From: Thalassotalea fonticola
Lineage (GTDB): Bacteria; Pseudomonadota; Gammaproteobacteria; Enterobacterales; Alteromonadaceae
Length of the DNA stretch: 64,000 bases
Direction of reading: 5' to 3'
Assembly: GCF_032911225.1 (NCBI RefSeq)
Contig: NZ_CP136600.1
Location: 4,092,001 to 4,156,000, forward strand
The notes below the pieces were generated by a model. That model had not been told where the DNA came from and ran no database searches. It saw nothing but the letters and a program-made list of their open reading frames with translations. The translations under genes were made by a program, and so were the position numbers. This document shows, in pieces, positions 54,994 through 64,000 of the stretch (the first letter of the stretch is position 1; every line of letters starts with the position of its first letter).

Positions 54994-57222
54994 TTATAGA
55001 ACATCCGAAATATAAAATTCAGTTCTAAGTGTCGCCTCTGAGCTGCCACCTACCCATAAATGAAATTGCCCTGGTTCAGCATTTAATTGCATTTTCCGAT
55101 CATAGAATGCTAAATCATCGGTAGATAATTCAAAGGTGATTGTTGTCGTTTCGCCAGCAGTTAAGTGTACTCGTTGAAAGCCCTTTAGTTCTTTTATCGG
55201 GCGGGTAACGCTACCGACCAAGTCTCTAATATAGAGTTGCGCTATTTCTTCGGCTGCAAATTCACCGGTGTTGGTTAACTGCGCTGAAATAGTTAATGTT
55301 TCGCCGAGAGAAATATTAGCATCACTTAGAGTAATGTTACTGTATGCAAATTGGCTGTAAGACAAACCAAAGCCGAAATGAAATAACGGCGAAAAATGCG
55401 TATCTAAATGCGTGGCCGCCATGCCTAAAGAGGTTTGTGCTGCTCTTTCGGGCACATCATTCATATGCACGAAAGAGGCTTCGGTGGCCGGCTTGCCAGT
55501 ATGCTTTTGCGCGTAATATAACGGGATTTGGCCAACCGTACGTGGAAACGTAACGGGTAATTTTCCAGAAGGGGACTCAACCCCAAAGATTAAATCAGCA
55601 ATAGCCGGGCCGCCCATAGTGCCAGGGTGCCATGCATAAAGAATGCTATCTACTTTATCAACGATGTTGGTTAGCGTTAACGGTCTGCCCGCCATAACAA
55701 CTAGCACAATTGGCGTACCGGTCTTGCTAATAGCTGAAATTAACTGTTCCTGACAACCGGGTAAATCGATAGTAGAACGACAATGCGCTTCACCTGACAA
55801 TATCGATTCTTCACCTAAAAATAGCATTGCTACATCAGCAGAAGTGGCGATTGCTACCGCGCGCTCAAATTCATCTTGGTTGTGGCTACGAGAGTTTGTT
55901 AATGCTTTTTCATAGTTAACTTCAACAGATTCACCAACAAAGTCTTTTATTGCCTGTAAGCAAGTTTGACTGTGCTGCGCTTCGCCATCAAATATCCAGG
56001 TACCAAGTTGTTCATAACCATCGTCCGCCAGAGGACCAATAACGGCTAAAGAGTTAACGGTGTTGGTAGAAATCGGCAGCAGGCTATTCGAGTTTTGTAA
56101 CAATACACAACTTTTAACCGCAGCTTGTTTAGCCGCGGCCAAATTTTCTTTATTTAGAATGGTTGGTAAAGAGGCTGGGTCGGTATAGGGATTATCGAAT
56201 AAGCCAAGATCATATTTTAACGTTAAAATTCGGCCAACCATAAGATCAATTTTTTCGAGGTCTATTTTTCCTTCCGATACTAGGGCTTGTAGATGGTCAT
56301 GATAAGTTGAACTAACCATTTCCATATTTATGCCAGCATTCGCTGCTTCAAAAGCCGCTGCTTTATCGTTAGCTGTAAAGCCATGTATGGTAAGTTGGCG
56401 AATAGAATCCCAATCGCTAACAACAAAGCCCGGATAATTCCATTCTTCTCGTAATACTTCCTTCATTAGCCACTCATTGCCTGACGCTGGTACACCATTT
56501 AGATCGCTAAACGATGCCATAAATGTTGCAACACCTGCATCTGCCGCGGCTTTAAAAGGTGGCAAATATACATTTCTTAATTCATTTTCTGGAATATTGG
56601 CGGTGTTATAATCTCTGCCGCTTTCGCTAGCACCATAGCCGGCAAAGTGCTTTGCGCAGGATGCAATAGAGCCAATATCTTTTAAATCTTTGCCCTGAAA
56701 GCCATTTACCATAGCAACGCCAAGAGCTGAGCATAAATATGGATCTTCACCTAAACTTTCAGCAATTCGGCCCCAGCGCGGGTCGCGGCTAATATCTATC
56801 ATTGGCGCAAAAGTCCAATTTACGCCACAAGTAGAAGATTCTAATGCGCTTATTCTGGCGCCTTGCTCTATTACTTTGGGGGACCAACTTGCCGCTTGTC
56901 CTAAAGGGATTGGAAATATGGTTTTAAAGCCATGAATTACATCTCGGCCAATTAACAGTGGTATCCCTAAACGGCTTTCTTCAACGGCAATTCTTTGTAG
57001 TTCATTTACTGTGGGTAAATCTACTTCATTTAATACTGAGCCAACCTTGCCAGCTCGTAGCGCAGCAGATAAATTCTCGGGTATCCAACCTTCATGGCCT
57101 GCTAATTGGCTCATTTGACCAATTTTTTCTTCAATGCTCATTTGCGAGAGCAGCTGTGAAACCGGCAAGTCAAAATGGGAATTAAGCTCAGTCATAATTT
57201 TTAAACAACTATTTGCAGACAT
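54994..57222 (-). CDS. GH3 beta-glucosidase, 742 residues (BglX-like)
   Basis: The protein has the GH3 N-terminal barrel (NLSAALRAGKVGSVLNEV, GRDVIHGFKTIFP, nucleophile in YPGFVVSDWDSI) and the C-terminal sandwich. A fibronectin type III-like domain lies at the end (about 660-740: LGETLTISAQLTNTGEFAAEEIAQLYIRD), as in E. coli BglX. There is no signal peptide, unlike BglX, so it is likely cytoplasmic. The ATG has AAGG 6 bases upstream. It is the first gene of the operon and divergent from the sugar symporter, separated by 416 bp. Confidence 0.92.
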   Translation of the reverse strand: MSANSCLKIMTELNSHFDLPVSQLLSQMSIEEKIGQMSQLAGHEGWIPENLSAALRAGKVGSVLNEVDLPTVNELQRIAVEESRLGIPLLIGRDVIHGFKTIFPIPLGQAASWSPKVIEQGARISALESSTCGVNWTFAPMIDISRDPRWGRIAESLGEDPYLCSALGVAMVNGFQGKDLKDIGSIASCAKHFAGYGASESGRDYNTANIPENELRNVYLPPFKAAADAGVATFMASFSDLNGVPASGNEWLMKEVLREEWNYPGFVVSDWDSIRQLTIHGFTANDKAAAFEAANAGINMEMVSSTYHDHLQALVSEGKIDLEKIDLMVGRILTLKYDLGLFDNPYTDPASLPTILNKENLAAAKQAAVKSCVLLQNSNSLLPISTNTVNSLAVIGPLADDGYEQLGTWIFDGEAQHSQTCLQAIKDFVGESVEVNYEKALTNSRSHNQDEFERAVAIATSADVAMLFLGEESILSGEAHCRSTIDLPGCQEQLISAISKTGTPIVLVVMAGRPLTLTNIVDKVDSILYAWHPGTMGGPAIADLIFGVESPSGKLPVTFPRTVGQIPLYYAQKHTGKPATEASFVHMNDVPERAAQTSLGMAATHLDTHFSPLFHFGFGLSYSQFAYSNITLSDANISLGETLTISAQLTNTGEFAAEEIAQLYIRDLVGSVTRPIKELKGFQRVHLTAGETTTITFELSTDDLAFYDRKMQLNAEPGQFHLWVGGSSEATLRTEFYISDVL

Positions 57223-57638
57223 GGGTGTACCTTAATGAAGACAGTGAAATAATCATTAGCGGTAACGGAAAGTCATTATTTGTACCGCATAAATTATTAA
57301 GTCTTATATTCAATAAAAAATTTTTATGAATCTAAGACTATAACGACTCATGAAAGAAACAATGCAAACACGTTAAAGCGGACTCAGCTTGAGATGACTT
57401 GGTTTTTCAAGCATATTTCATCTCAAATAACAAATTATTGACGCCTCTCACGACTGATTTTCCATTGCTGTCCTATTCACCGTTGATTAATCCCCAACTC
57501 ATCGTTTATCTATTGTTTTGCCAGCATTTATATATAAGGTCAGGGTTACCTTTTATTTGGTAGTTTCTATAACAAGCGATGAATTAACCACGTAGTTGTG
57601 AAAATATCTTCGAACAGAATTTGCAAGGGAACAGTTAG
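57223..57638. promoter_or_regulatory. Divergent control region of the glucan locus
   Basis: This 416-bp region separates the GH3 operon (minus) and the sugar symporter (plus). It holds GCGGTA / TACCGC (57259-57264, 57283-57288) and a larger dyad TTGAGATGA / TCATCTCAA (57389-57397, 57418-57426) with nested CTTG / CAAG (57398-57401, 57408-57411). These are candidate operators; no regulator gene for the locus is in the window. Confidence 0.4.
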
Positions 57639-59144
57639 ATGAGTACAAATGGACACTATGAAACCGCTGCGGCAGATAAAGTTTCTCTTGCACAAAAATT
57701 TGTTTATGGTTTAGGGGCGTTAACCAATAATTTACTTGGCGCTGCTATTGGCAGCATGTTAATTGTGTTAAACCTTGGCTTAGGGATGAACCCTGCTTTG
57801 GTTGGTTTACTCGCCTCCCTTCCTCGTTTAACTGATGCAATAACCGACCCGTTAATGGGCTATATATCTGATCACACAAAATCAAGGTGGGGCAGACGTC
57901 GGCCTTACATTTTTTGTGGTGCAATTGCATCTGCCATAATTTTTACCTTACTTTGGCAACTGCCAACCGATCAAAGTGAAACGTTTTTATTTTGGTTTTT
58001 TCTGCTTGGCTCTATTATTTTTTATCTGGCTTATACTATGTACGCCACACCATGGGTTGCCTTAGGCTATGAGTTGACCCCGGATTATCATGAACGAACG
58101 CGAGTAATGGCGGTGCAAAATTTCATGGGCCAATTTGCCTGGTTAATTGCGCCTTGGTTCTTATGGTTTATGCAATCGGATATGTTTTTTGAGGACATGA
58201 TTGAAGGAGCTAGCTGGCTAGCTTTGCTTATCGGTTTGTTTACCATTACGGTGGGAATTTTACCGGCAATCTTTTTAAGAGAACGTTTCGGCAAAGAAGC
58301 TGAAGCCAAAGCCGAGATTAAGTCGAACAAAAAAGATGATGCAGAGGAGTTTCCGGCAAGTATAGGTAATTTTGTCAAAGGTTTTATCACCACTATCAAG
58401 TTCAAACCATTCTTGTATTTATGTGTAGCAACCTTTTTGGTGTTTAATGGCTTTATGTTGGTAGCGTCATTTCAAACCTATGTCATTATTTACTATGTTT
58501 TCGGCGGTGATCAATCACTGGGGGCAGAATACGCCGGGTGGTCAGGAACAGTTTCGGCAATTGCGACGTTTTGTGTGATATTTTTAATTTCGAAAGTTTC
58601 GACTATTGTGGGCAAACGTAGGGCATTTTTTATTGGTACTGGTATTTCAATTATTGGTTTCGGCTTAAAATGGTTTTGTTACACGCCTGAGCAACCATTG
58701 CTGTTATTAATACCGCCCGTATTAATCGCGTTTGGCTTAGGTGGCTTGTTTACTATAATGCCGTCTATGGTTGCCGATGTTTGTGATATGGATGAACTGG
58801 AAACAAGTCAGCGCCGTGAAGGCATGTTTGGCTCTATTTATTGGTGGGTGGTTAAATTGGGTATGGCACTTGCGTTAGCAGCTGGCGGTTTCTTATTGAA
58901 TGCCACTGGCTTTGATGTTGATTTAGGTGGTCAACAATCAACCGATACCATATTCTTAATGCGTATATTTGACGTTGTTATTCCTATGATCACCTCTGCT
59001 ATTGCTATCTGGATGATCACAAAATATCCAATAACGGAAAGCTTGGCACACGATGTGCGCGAAAAACTTGAACTTAAGCGGGGCAAGTCTGTGCCAATAG
59101 ATGATGATTATTCTGAACGTGACGCAAGTTTGGTGACAAGTTAA
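57639..59144 (+). CDS. GPH-family sugar symporter (MFS, MelB-like)
   Basis: The 501-residue protein has 12 membrane helices. DAITDPLMGYISDHTKSRWGRRRPYIF is the signature of the glycoside-pentoside-hexuronide cation symporters, including the aspartates and the RWGRRRP loop. The middle loop is charged (FGKEAEAKAEIKSNKKDDAEE). It likely imports glucose or beta-1,3-gluco-oligosaccharides with a cation for the GH3 enzymes encoded divergently. AAGGGAAC lies upstream of the ATG. Confidence 0.9.
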   Translation: MSTNGHYETAAADKVSLAQKFVYGLGALTNNLLGAAIGSMLIVLNLGLGMNPALVGLLASLPRLTDAITDPLMGYISDHTKSRWGRRRPYIFCGAIASAIIFTLLWQLPTDQSETFLFWFFLLGSIIFYLAYTMYATPWVALGYELTPDYHERTRVMAVQNFMGQFAWLIAPWFLWFMQSDMFFEDMIEGASWLALLIGLFTITVGILPAIFLRERFGKEAEAKAEIKSNKKDDAEEFPASIGNFVKGFITTIKFKPFLYLCVATFLVFNGFMLVASFQTYVIIYYVFGGDQSLGAEYAGWSGTVSAIATFCVIFLISKVSTIVGKRRAFFIGTGISIIGFGLKWFCYTPEQPLLLLIPPVLIAFGLGGLFTIMPSMVADVCDMDELETSQRREGMFGSIYWWVVKLGMALALAAGGFLLNATGFDVDLGGQQSTDTIFLMRIFDVVIPMITSAIAIWMITKYPITESLAHDVREKLELKRGKSVPIDDDYSERDASLVTS

Positions 59145-59193
59145 CATTTACAGAAATAGATGAATGTGAAATCGACCTGTTGGTTGAGCAGAT

Positions 59194-59226
59194 AAAAAGG
59201 GATCTAGCTAGCTAGATCCCTTTTTT
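59194..59226. terminator. Bidirectional terminator
   Basis: AAAAAGGGATCTAG / CTAGATCCCTTTTT (59194-59207, 59212-59225) has a 4-base loop between the symporter gene and the convergent MlaC-like gene. Confidence 0.9.
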
Positions 59227-59258
59227 ATAAGTTATTTATTAATTGCTATAAAGTACGG

Positions 59259-59861
59259 CTAGTCGCCAACTGCGGCTAATTCAAGAGTAACTTGTTCGAT
59301 ACCATTTTTGGCTATGCGACTATCAATTTCCGCTCGTTTGCTGGTTAACAAAGAAATACCTTCTACTATCATGTCATAAGCTTTCCACTGCTTAGATTTT
59401 CTGTTTTGGCGCATTTGAAAAGTAATCGTGATATTTGGCGCATTGGCAGCTGAAATAATCGCATCTACCGAAACAATTCTGGCACCATTAATTGGCCGCT
59501 CTGGCTCAAAAGTAACTTGTTGATTTTTATATTGTTTAAGCGCCGTGGCGTAGGTTTTAACCAAATAACTACGCATAGAAACAATAAAATTTTGTTTTTG
59601 AGTTCTATTCATTGTTTTCAAATGTTTGCCTAAAATTTTGAATGCGGCATATTTATAGTCGATTGCCGGCATTAATTCTTGTTCAACAATATCACGCATT
59701 AGTTGTGGCGATGTTTTCAACAGTTGTTGGTCATCTGCTATGCGAGTAAATAATTGCTCACCCGTATTGGCTATTACCTTATAAGGAGATATTTCCTGCT
59801 CAACAGCGGTACTGTTAAAGCTGAACATGATAAATAGGATGATTGCAAAAAAACGCTTCAT
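59259..59861 (-). CDS. MlaC/Ttg2D-family periplasmic lipid-binding protein
   Basis: The 200-residue protein has a signal peptide (FAIILFIMFSFNSTAV). The MlaC fold region includes MRDIVEQELMPAIDYKYAAFKILGKHLKTMNRTQKQNFIVSMRSYLVKTYATAL, typical for PF05494 proteins that shuttle phospholipids between membranes. No mlaA, B, D, E or F is nearby, so it is an orphan. A TetR-type operator lies upstream and the TetR gene follows further upstream on the same strand, which suggests it is that regulator's target. Confidence 0.88.
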   Translation of the reverse strand: MKRFFAIILFIMFSFNSTAVEQEISPYKVIANTGEQLFTRIADDQQLLKTSPQLMRDIVEQELMPAIDYKYAAFKILGKHLKTMNRTQKQNFIVSMRSYLVKTYATALKQYKNQQVTFEPERPINGARIVSVDAIISAANAPNITITFQMRQNRKSKQWKAYDMIVEGISLLTSKRAEIDSRIAKNGIEQVTLELAAVGD

Positions 59862-59934
59862 GGTCGTTCCTTATTTTATGTGAGTCAATAATTAATAAAT
59901 TAAAGGACTTGGCTTAATATGGTGCTCAGTATAC

Positions 59935-59956
59935 ATACCGACCGGGCGGTCTGTAA
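59935..59956. promoter_or_regulatory. TetR-type operator before the MlaC-like gene
   Basis: ACCGACCG-GG-CGGTCTGT (59937-59954) is an inverted repeat with one mismatch, resembling the operator type of AcrR/FadR-like TetR proteins. It shares ACCGACC...GTC with the site upstream of the tetR gene (60639-60658). Confidence 0.65.
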
Positions 59957-60009
59957 ATGGTTAATTAATATTACTTATGCAATTAAGTGCTATGAGCAGT
60001 TATTTTTAT

Positions 60010-60606
60010 TTAAGAAAGCTGATTGTGGCGCAAATTAGTAATATATAGGCAGAGCTCGTTGATCACTTTGCTAAACAGTTCTTTGTTTTGTGAACTCTTG
60101 CTCAAACTCGATGCACCATGAAAACTGGCAGTGATGAAATAAGCCACTTGGCTGAAATCAAGGTCGGGGCGTAATTGCGCGGAAATTCGTTGTAAATTTA
60201 TCGCGATGAGTTGATTGAGTTGTTGCTGCATATTGAGAATTCTCAATCTGAAACCCTCATCAATGCCAGACATTTCTTGGCAAAGGTTGTTCAGCGGGCA
60301 ACCGCAAACAATATCATCACAGCTAGAGTCTGTGCTCATCAAAGTAAAAAACTGACATAATCCTGCAATCGGGTCATCAACCTCTACGGCAGGTTTCCAA
60401 GTTTCTAAAAACATTGGCGTATAAATTTCTTCAAATACCGCGTACCCCAACTCCATTTTATTGGGGAAATAGTGATACAAAGCGCCTTTGGAAACTTTGC
60501 AACGTTTGAGAATTGAGGACAAACTGGTTGCAGTGAAACCATGTTTATGGATTTCATCAGCACTAATTTCTAATATTGTTTGACGAGTTTGCTCTGCATC
60601 TCTCAT
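60010..60606 (-). CDS. TetR family regulator
   Basis: The 198-residue protein has the N-terminal helix-turn-helix FTATSLSSILKRCKVSKGALYHYFPNKMELGYA (about residues 23-56). The C-terminal domain is of the type seen in multidrug or fatty-acid responsive TetR proteins. It has two related operators: one before its own gene, one before the MlaC-like gene. It probably represses both. Confidence 0.9.
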   Translation of the reverse strand: MRDAEQTRQTILEISADEIHKHGFTATSLSSILKRCKVSKGALYHYFPNKMELGYAVFEEIYTPMFLETWKPAVEVDDPIAGLCQFFTLMSTDSSCDDIVCGCPLNNLCQEMSGIDEGFRLRILNMQQQLNQLIAINLQRISAQLRPDLDFSQVAYFITASFHGASSLSKSSQNKELFSKVINELCLYITNLRHNQLS

Positions 60607-60638
60607 AGACTACTACCTTAGGTTAACTATTTTATTGT

Positions 60639-60658
60639 AACCGACCAAAGGGTCGGTT
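60639..60658. promoter_or_regulatory. TetR-type operator before its own gene
   Basis: AACCGACC-AAAG-GGTCGGTT is a perfect 8-bp inverted repeat with a 4-base centre, 33 bp upstream of the TetR start codon on the minus strand. Confidence 0.75.
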
Positions 60659-60721
60659 GTAAAATGGTAGTTTTGAGCCGATTAAAATTAACTAGCCGAG
60701 AAAATAGCCCCTGTTGATGAT

Positions 60722-60747
60722 AAAAAACCGGCCGAAGCCGGTTTTTT
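60722..60747 (-). terminator. Terminator of the second GH16 gene
   Basis: AAAAAACCGGC / GCCGGTTTTTT (60722-60732, 60737-60747) has a CGAA loop, 20 bp after the GH16 stop on the minus strand. Confidence 0.9.
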
Positions 60748-60766
60748 ACTTTATTGCTTAGCAATA

Positions 60767-62896
60767 TTACGGACAAATATCTGAGCTAGCAGCGCTATCC
60801 AGTGGTAGTGCTGCAGAAACACTGCTTACACAGAAATTAACGCTAACACCGCCTGATACTGATGTGCTGGTAAGGATATCGACCACACCACTGGCATTTG
60901 TTAATGCTGAGGCTGATTCTTCCCAGGTACCACTGAAGTTACCGGTCACCGTTGCTCCTGCCACTGGTACGCCAAGATCATCCAAAACGGTTACCGTTGC
61001 CTTACCGTATTTCTTACCTTTACCTGCACTCTGAGTTCCCGTTACCACAGAGCTCACTACAGTGCTGGTGGCTTCACCGCCGCTTCCCGAAGTTACAGAA
61101 ACCAAGGTTGAGCTAGCATCGGTTGCACCTTCGTTATCCGTTACCGTGAGAGTCACCGTATAGTCTCCGGCGGCGATAAAGCTGTGGTTGGCCGTTGCAC
61201 CTGAGTCAATGTTGCCATCACCATAATCCCAGTCGTAGCTGACGATAGAGCCATCGCTGTCTGAACTGGCTGAGCCATCAAAACTGCAGGCAAGATCGGT
61301 ACAATTGTTGGTAAAAGATGCTGTCGGTGAACTGTTGCCAGAAGTCCCGTCTGCGCCCAAGATCTCGATGTTATCAATAATATAGGTATCGTTGGTAAAT
61401 GCATCCGGGTCAATCAGGAAGATGATTGAGTCAACTGCGGTGTCTGCAGTAGCGGCATCGAGACGATCCAACATTTGAAAACGAAGAGTCTGCCAGCCAT
61501 TGGCATGTTCGATGAAGGCTTCAAATTTACTGTGACGACCACCAGGGTAGTTATTTGGTGTTGCTACACTGCTGTTTTCCAACTGGATCAGCACTTGTTT
61601 ACCAACCAGTGCAGGATTTGTGTTGTTGAAATCCATACTAATGGCTTTTGAACCGATAACAAAACCGCTGGCATCTGCAATTGCACTGGTACTTGCGGCT
61701 ATTACATCCCATTGGCTGGCCGCATCGCGGGTATAAGTCAATTCGCCAGCATTTATATTGTAAATGCCAGTACTCGAGGTAATGGTCATATTGGCCGTGC
61801 CGTCATAATTTTCAAGCACTGTTTCAGTAGACAAGTTTGGTCCCACAAAAACAGATGTTGGCACCGAGCAGGTGCTGGTTACCGCTGTCAATGTATGATT
61901 ACTGCTGGCACTACTTTGATGCCACTGAACATCAGCAGAGGTTGCGCTGGAAGCTACTATGGAACCGCCAGTAACCGTCCAGTTAGAGGCAACACCATTG
62001 GCTAGAGTGTAAGTCTCTGTAGCGCCAGGATTAACCAAATGATCACCTAACAGAGTAGGCTGGCTATCACCGTAAACCCGTACATAATCTACTTGCAGCG
62101 TTTGTGGCAGTGCGCCATTATCAACTGTTCCTCCCCAAGTGCCACCGACAGCCAGATTCAACAAAATATGAAAATTATTCCTGCCATCAAATGGCCAATC
62201 TTCAGGGATAAGATCTGTTGCCGTTTTTACCGAGTAAAGCATGTTGTCAACGTACCAGCGGATCTCATCTGCTTGCCATTCAATGGCGTAGGTATGAAAA
62301 TCATCAGACCATCGGTCTGGTTGCTTCAACATACCTCCTCCGGTATGTTGGTTATTCGGATAGGGTTGCCCGTAATGAAGCGTGCCGTAGGCAAACATAG
62401 ACGACTGTCCTGTTGATTCGAAAATGTCTATTTCTCCGCTTACTGGCCATACCTCGGTAGGATCCGTTGGCAGCATCCAAAATGCTGGCCACATTCCTTG
62501 TCCGCCGGGAACCTTCATTCTTGCCTCAACACGACCAAATGCCCATTCACCACTGCCTGGCATATTCGCTGTACGTATGCGGCCTGATGTATATTGGGTT
62601 GCTTTGACCCGCTGTTTTTTGGCGGTGATTGTTAATTGTCCGTTCGCAACGACAGCATTCTCGGCCTTGTAGTACTGAAGCTCACTGTTGCCCCAGCCGC
62701 ACATCCCCGCCCCCTGATCACAGCCATCACCTAACTGGGCTTCCCAGTTGAGCTGGTCAAGAGCAGAACCATTAAATTCATCACTCCATATCGGAATTTG
62801 GCACTGTTGCGCAACGGCCGTGGTGGAGATAATAGAGAGTGTGGAAGCCAACAATAAACGTTTTACCCCCATTGGTGCAATCATAGTGTTTTTCAT
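60767..62896 (-). CDS. Secreted multidomain GH16 laminarinase
   Basis: The protein of about 709 residues has a signal peptide (KRLLLASTLSIISTTAVAQ). The GH16 catalytic domain (about 20-275) has WSDEFNG, the catalytic GEIDIFES (ExDxxE) and the lid WPAFWMLP. It is followed by a small beta domain (about 280-345), a carbohydrate-binding-like domain (about 360-515), a PKD domain (about 525-605, ending TVTLTVTDNEGATD) and a C-terminal Ig-like domain. It should bind and cut laminarin outside the cell. The frame opens 4 codons earlier at 62908 without a ribosome site; I use the second ATG, preceded by GGA. Confidence 0.9.
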   Translation of the reverse strand: MKNTMIAPMGVKRLLLASTLSIISTTAVAQQCQIPIWSDEFNGSALDQLNWEAQLGDGCDQGAGMCGWGNSELQYYKAENAVVANGQLTITAKKQRVKATQYTSGRIRTANMPGSGEWAFGRVEARMKVPGGQGMWPAFWMLPTDPTEVWPVSGEIDIFESTGQSSMFAYGTLHYGQPYPNNQHTGGGMLKQPDRWSDDFHTYAIEWQADEIRWYVDNMLYSVKTATDLIPEDWPFDGRNNFHILLNLAVGGTWGGTVDNGALPQTLQVDYVRVYGDSQPTLLGDHLVNPGATETYTLANGVASNWTVTGGSIVASSATSADVQWHQSSASSNHTLTAVTSTCSVPTSVFVGPNLSTETVLENYDGTANMTITSSTGIYNINAGELTYTRDAASQWDVIAASTSAIADASGFVIGSKAISMDFNNTNPALVGKQVLIQLENSSVATPNNYPGGRHSKFEAFIEHANGWQTLRFQMLDRLDAATADTAVDSIIFLIDPDAFTNDTYIIDNIEILGADGTSGNSSPTASFTNNCTDLACSFDGSASSDSDGSIVSYDWDYGDGNIDSGATANHSFIAAGDYTVTLTVTDNEGATDASSTLVSVTSGSGGEATSTVVSSVVTGTQSAGKGKKYGKATVTVLDDLGVPVAGATVTGNFSGTWEESASALTNASGVVDILTSTSVSGGVSVNFCVSSVSAALPLDSAASSDICP

Positions 62897-62908
62897 CTTT
62901 TCATCCAT

Positions 62909-63405
62909 TTTTTTTAGTTATTATGCAATGTCTTTTATTTGTGCTCGTTTTTGCCACAATGAATTCTAAGATTCGTTTTATAAAATCAATGAGTGACTAA
63001 ATTCTGAACAGCAATATTTAATAGAACGAAAAATAATCACCCGGTCAATACGGTTTACGGCGAGATGGACTGTCAAGGAGACGGGTTGGGTAAGCTAATA
63101 TTGCTTTACGTTGAGCAAGGCGTAACATAGCGCTTTGATCTAGAACGTAAAAATCATTTTTATCTGTTTTGGGGTTATATCAATATAAATTTAGCTTGTG
63201 GTGGGCGCGTCTAAGATCGCTTCACCTATCAAACAAAGTTAATAGGGTAGCTTTTTGCAGCATAGCTAGTTTACATCTAAACTGTGATCTTATTCAGTAT
63301 TAATCAAGTGAACTGTTTGTATCAAATGGCAGAAAAGTTGCTGAGCGTTTAAGTTAGCTCATTTACCATTTCTGTTTTTTATTTAAATGTAAATAAGGAA
63401 TTACG
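62909..63405. other. Divergent region between GH16 and the acyltransferase
   Basis: This 497-bp region must hold both promoters. It is AT-rich; no repeat, terminator, RNA gene or recognisable operator was seen. Confidence 0.4.
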
Positions 63406-64000
63406 GTGAAAGCACCGGATATGGATCATAGTCGAACCACGAAATTGGCTACCACTAAAACGTTTCACCGACATCTACACATATTTCGTGCGCTAACCAT
63501 TATTCTTATTGTTGCTGCACATAGTTGGTCTACGCCGATATTTTATTACACCCCTGATTTTAGTATTGAGCCAAAGCTAAAATTATTATCCAGTGTCACA
63601 GAAACCTTGTTTCATGATGGCACTATTATATTCGCCCTTATCTCGGGTTTGTTGTTTTCATTAGTGTTAAGAGGCAAAGGCTGGCACAGGTTTTATGCAA
63701 GTAAAATTAAAAATGTGTTATTCCCTTATGTGATAATGACATTTATCTATACCTTTATACATTGGAAAGTAACCTTTATCGGTTTCTACGAAATTAAGCC
63801 CGATACTATTATGGGGTATTTAACCGCTGGTTTAGCCAATATCCCATCAGGTTTAGCTGGTTTTCATTTATGGTATATCCCGGTCTTATTGATATTATTT
63901 ATAGTTACGCCAGTTGTCAGCGTTATAATAAACAAAAAGTCCTGGTTGCTACTCTATCTTATTGTGTTCGCTCCATTTGTGGCATCCCGTGTTTGGCCTG
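63406..64000 (+). CDS. Acyltransferase family 3 membrane protein (partial, N-terminus)
   Basis: The frame is open from a GTG at 63406 (AAGGA 6-7 bases before it) to the window edge, 198 residues. An ATG at 63421 is an alternative start. Several membrane helices are seen: IFRALTIILIVAAHSW near residue 30, then ALISGLLFSLVL and LWYIPVLLILFIVTPVV. The pattern RALTIILIVAAHS resembles the histidine-bearing first helix of acyltransferase-3 proteins, which acetylate sugars or glycans at the membrane. The C-terminal part lies outside. The neighbour glucan genes may be unrelated. Confidence 0.7.
   Translation, partial: MKAPDMDHSRTTKLATTKTFHRHLHIFRALTIILIVAAHSWSTPIFYYTPDFSIEPKLKLLSSVTETLFHDGTIIFALISGLLFSLVLRGKGWHRFYASKIKNVLFPYVIMTFIYTFIHWKVTFIGFYEIKPDTIMGYLTAGLANIPSGLAGFHLWYIPVLLILFIVTPVVSVIINKKSWLLLYLIVFAPFVASRVWP

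Overview
The window looks like chromosomal DNA of a marine, low-GC gammaproteobacterium of the order Alteromonadales, most likely Colwelliaceae (Colwellia/Thalassotalea-like). The reasons are AT-rich codon use, the gene sets glnA-glnL-glnG and yihY-pip-dtd-yiiD, TypA, a hut operon with HutC, several RND pumps, and algal beta-glucan degradation genes. This assignment is inference from gene content and style; no database was searched. No tRNA, rRNA, CRISPR array, phage or transposase gene was seen.

Layout. 1-5.8 kb: the end of epmA, a MerC-domain protein behind a Zur-like box, then the nitrogen regulation block glnG-glnL, a DUF4124 protein and glnA on the minus strand. Good NtrC boxes and a sigma-54 promoter can be read directly. 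5.8-11.7 kb: a Sel1-repeat protein, typA, a PuuD-like membrane protein, a putative outer-membrane protein and a small membrane protein. 11.7-16.6 kb: a plus-strand run with yihY/brkB, pip, dtd, yiiD, a YeeZ-like protein, a small membrane protein and a YcxB-like protein. 16.6-20.5 kb: a small hypothetical gene, an NfeD-SPFH-SPFH operon and a CPBP protease. 20.5-24.9 kb: hutC-hutH-hutU with HutC-type operators. 25.0-32.6 kb: a nine-gene Mrp/Mbh-like cation antiporter operon without the large MnhA subunit but with three MnhD-like subunits. 33-40.4 kb: a double-UspA protein, an RRM-like protein, an RND pump (adaptor plus permease), a 55-residue metallothionein-like Cys-rich protein and an ECF sigma factor with a Cys-rich tail. 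40.5-48.3 kb: a two-domain nitrilase-like protein lacking the catalytic Cys, a second RND pump with its TetR regulator and two matching operators, and an RRM protein. 48.6-64 kb: a DUF4397 lipoprotein, a pyroglutamyl-peptidase-like protein with Ser for Cys, and a beta-1,3-glucan (laminarin-type) locus: GH16, GH3, GH3, a divergent GPH sugar symporter and a second multidomain GH16. A TetR/MlaC pair sits inside this locus, and a partial acyltransferase-3 gene ends the window.

How the parts work together. Ammonia assimilation (GlnA) is controlled by NtrBC, and the same regulator appears to act on ntrBC through a box in the ntrB leader. Secreted GH16 enzymes would cut laminarin to oligosaccharides, the GPH symporter would import them, and the GH3 enzymes would release glucose; no TonB-dependent receptor is in the window. 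The most unusual item is the metallothionein-like gene next to an ECF sigma factor whose tail carries five cysteines, which suggests a small metal-responsive unit beside an RND pump.
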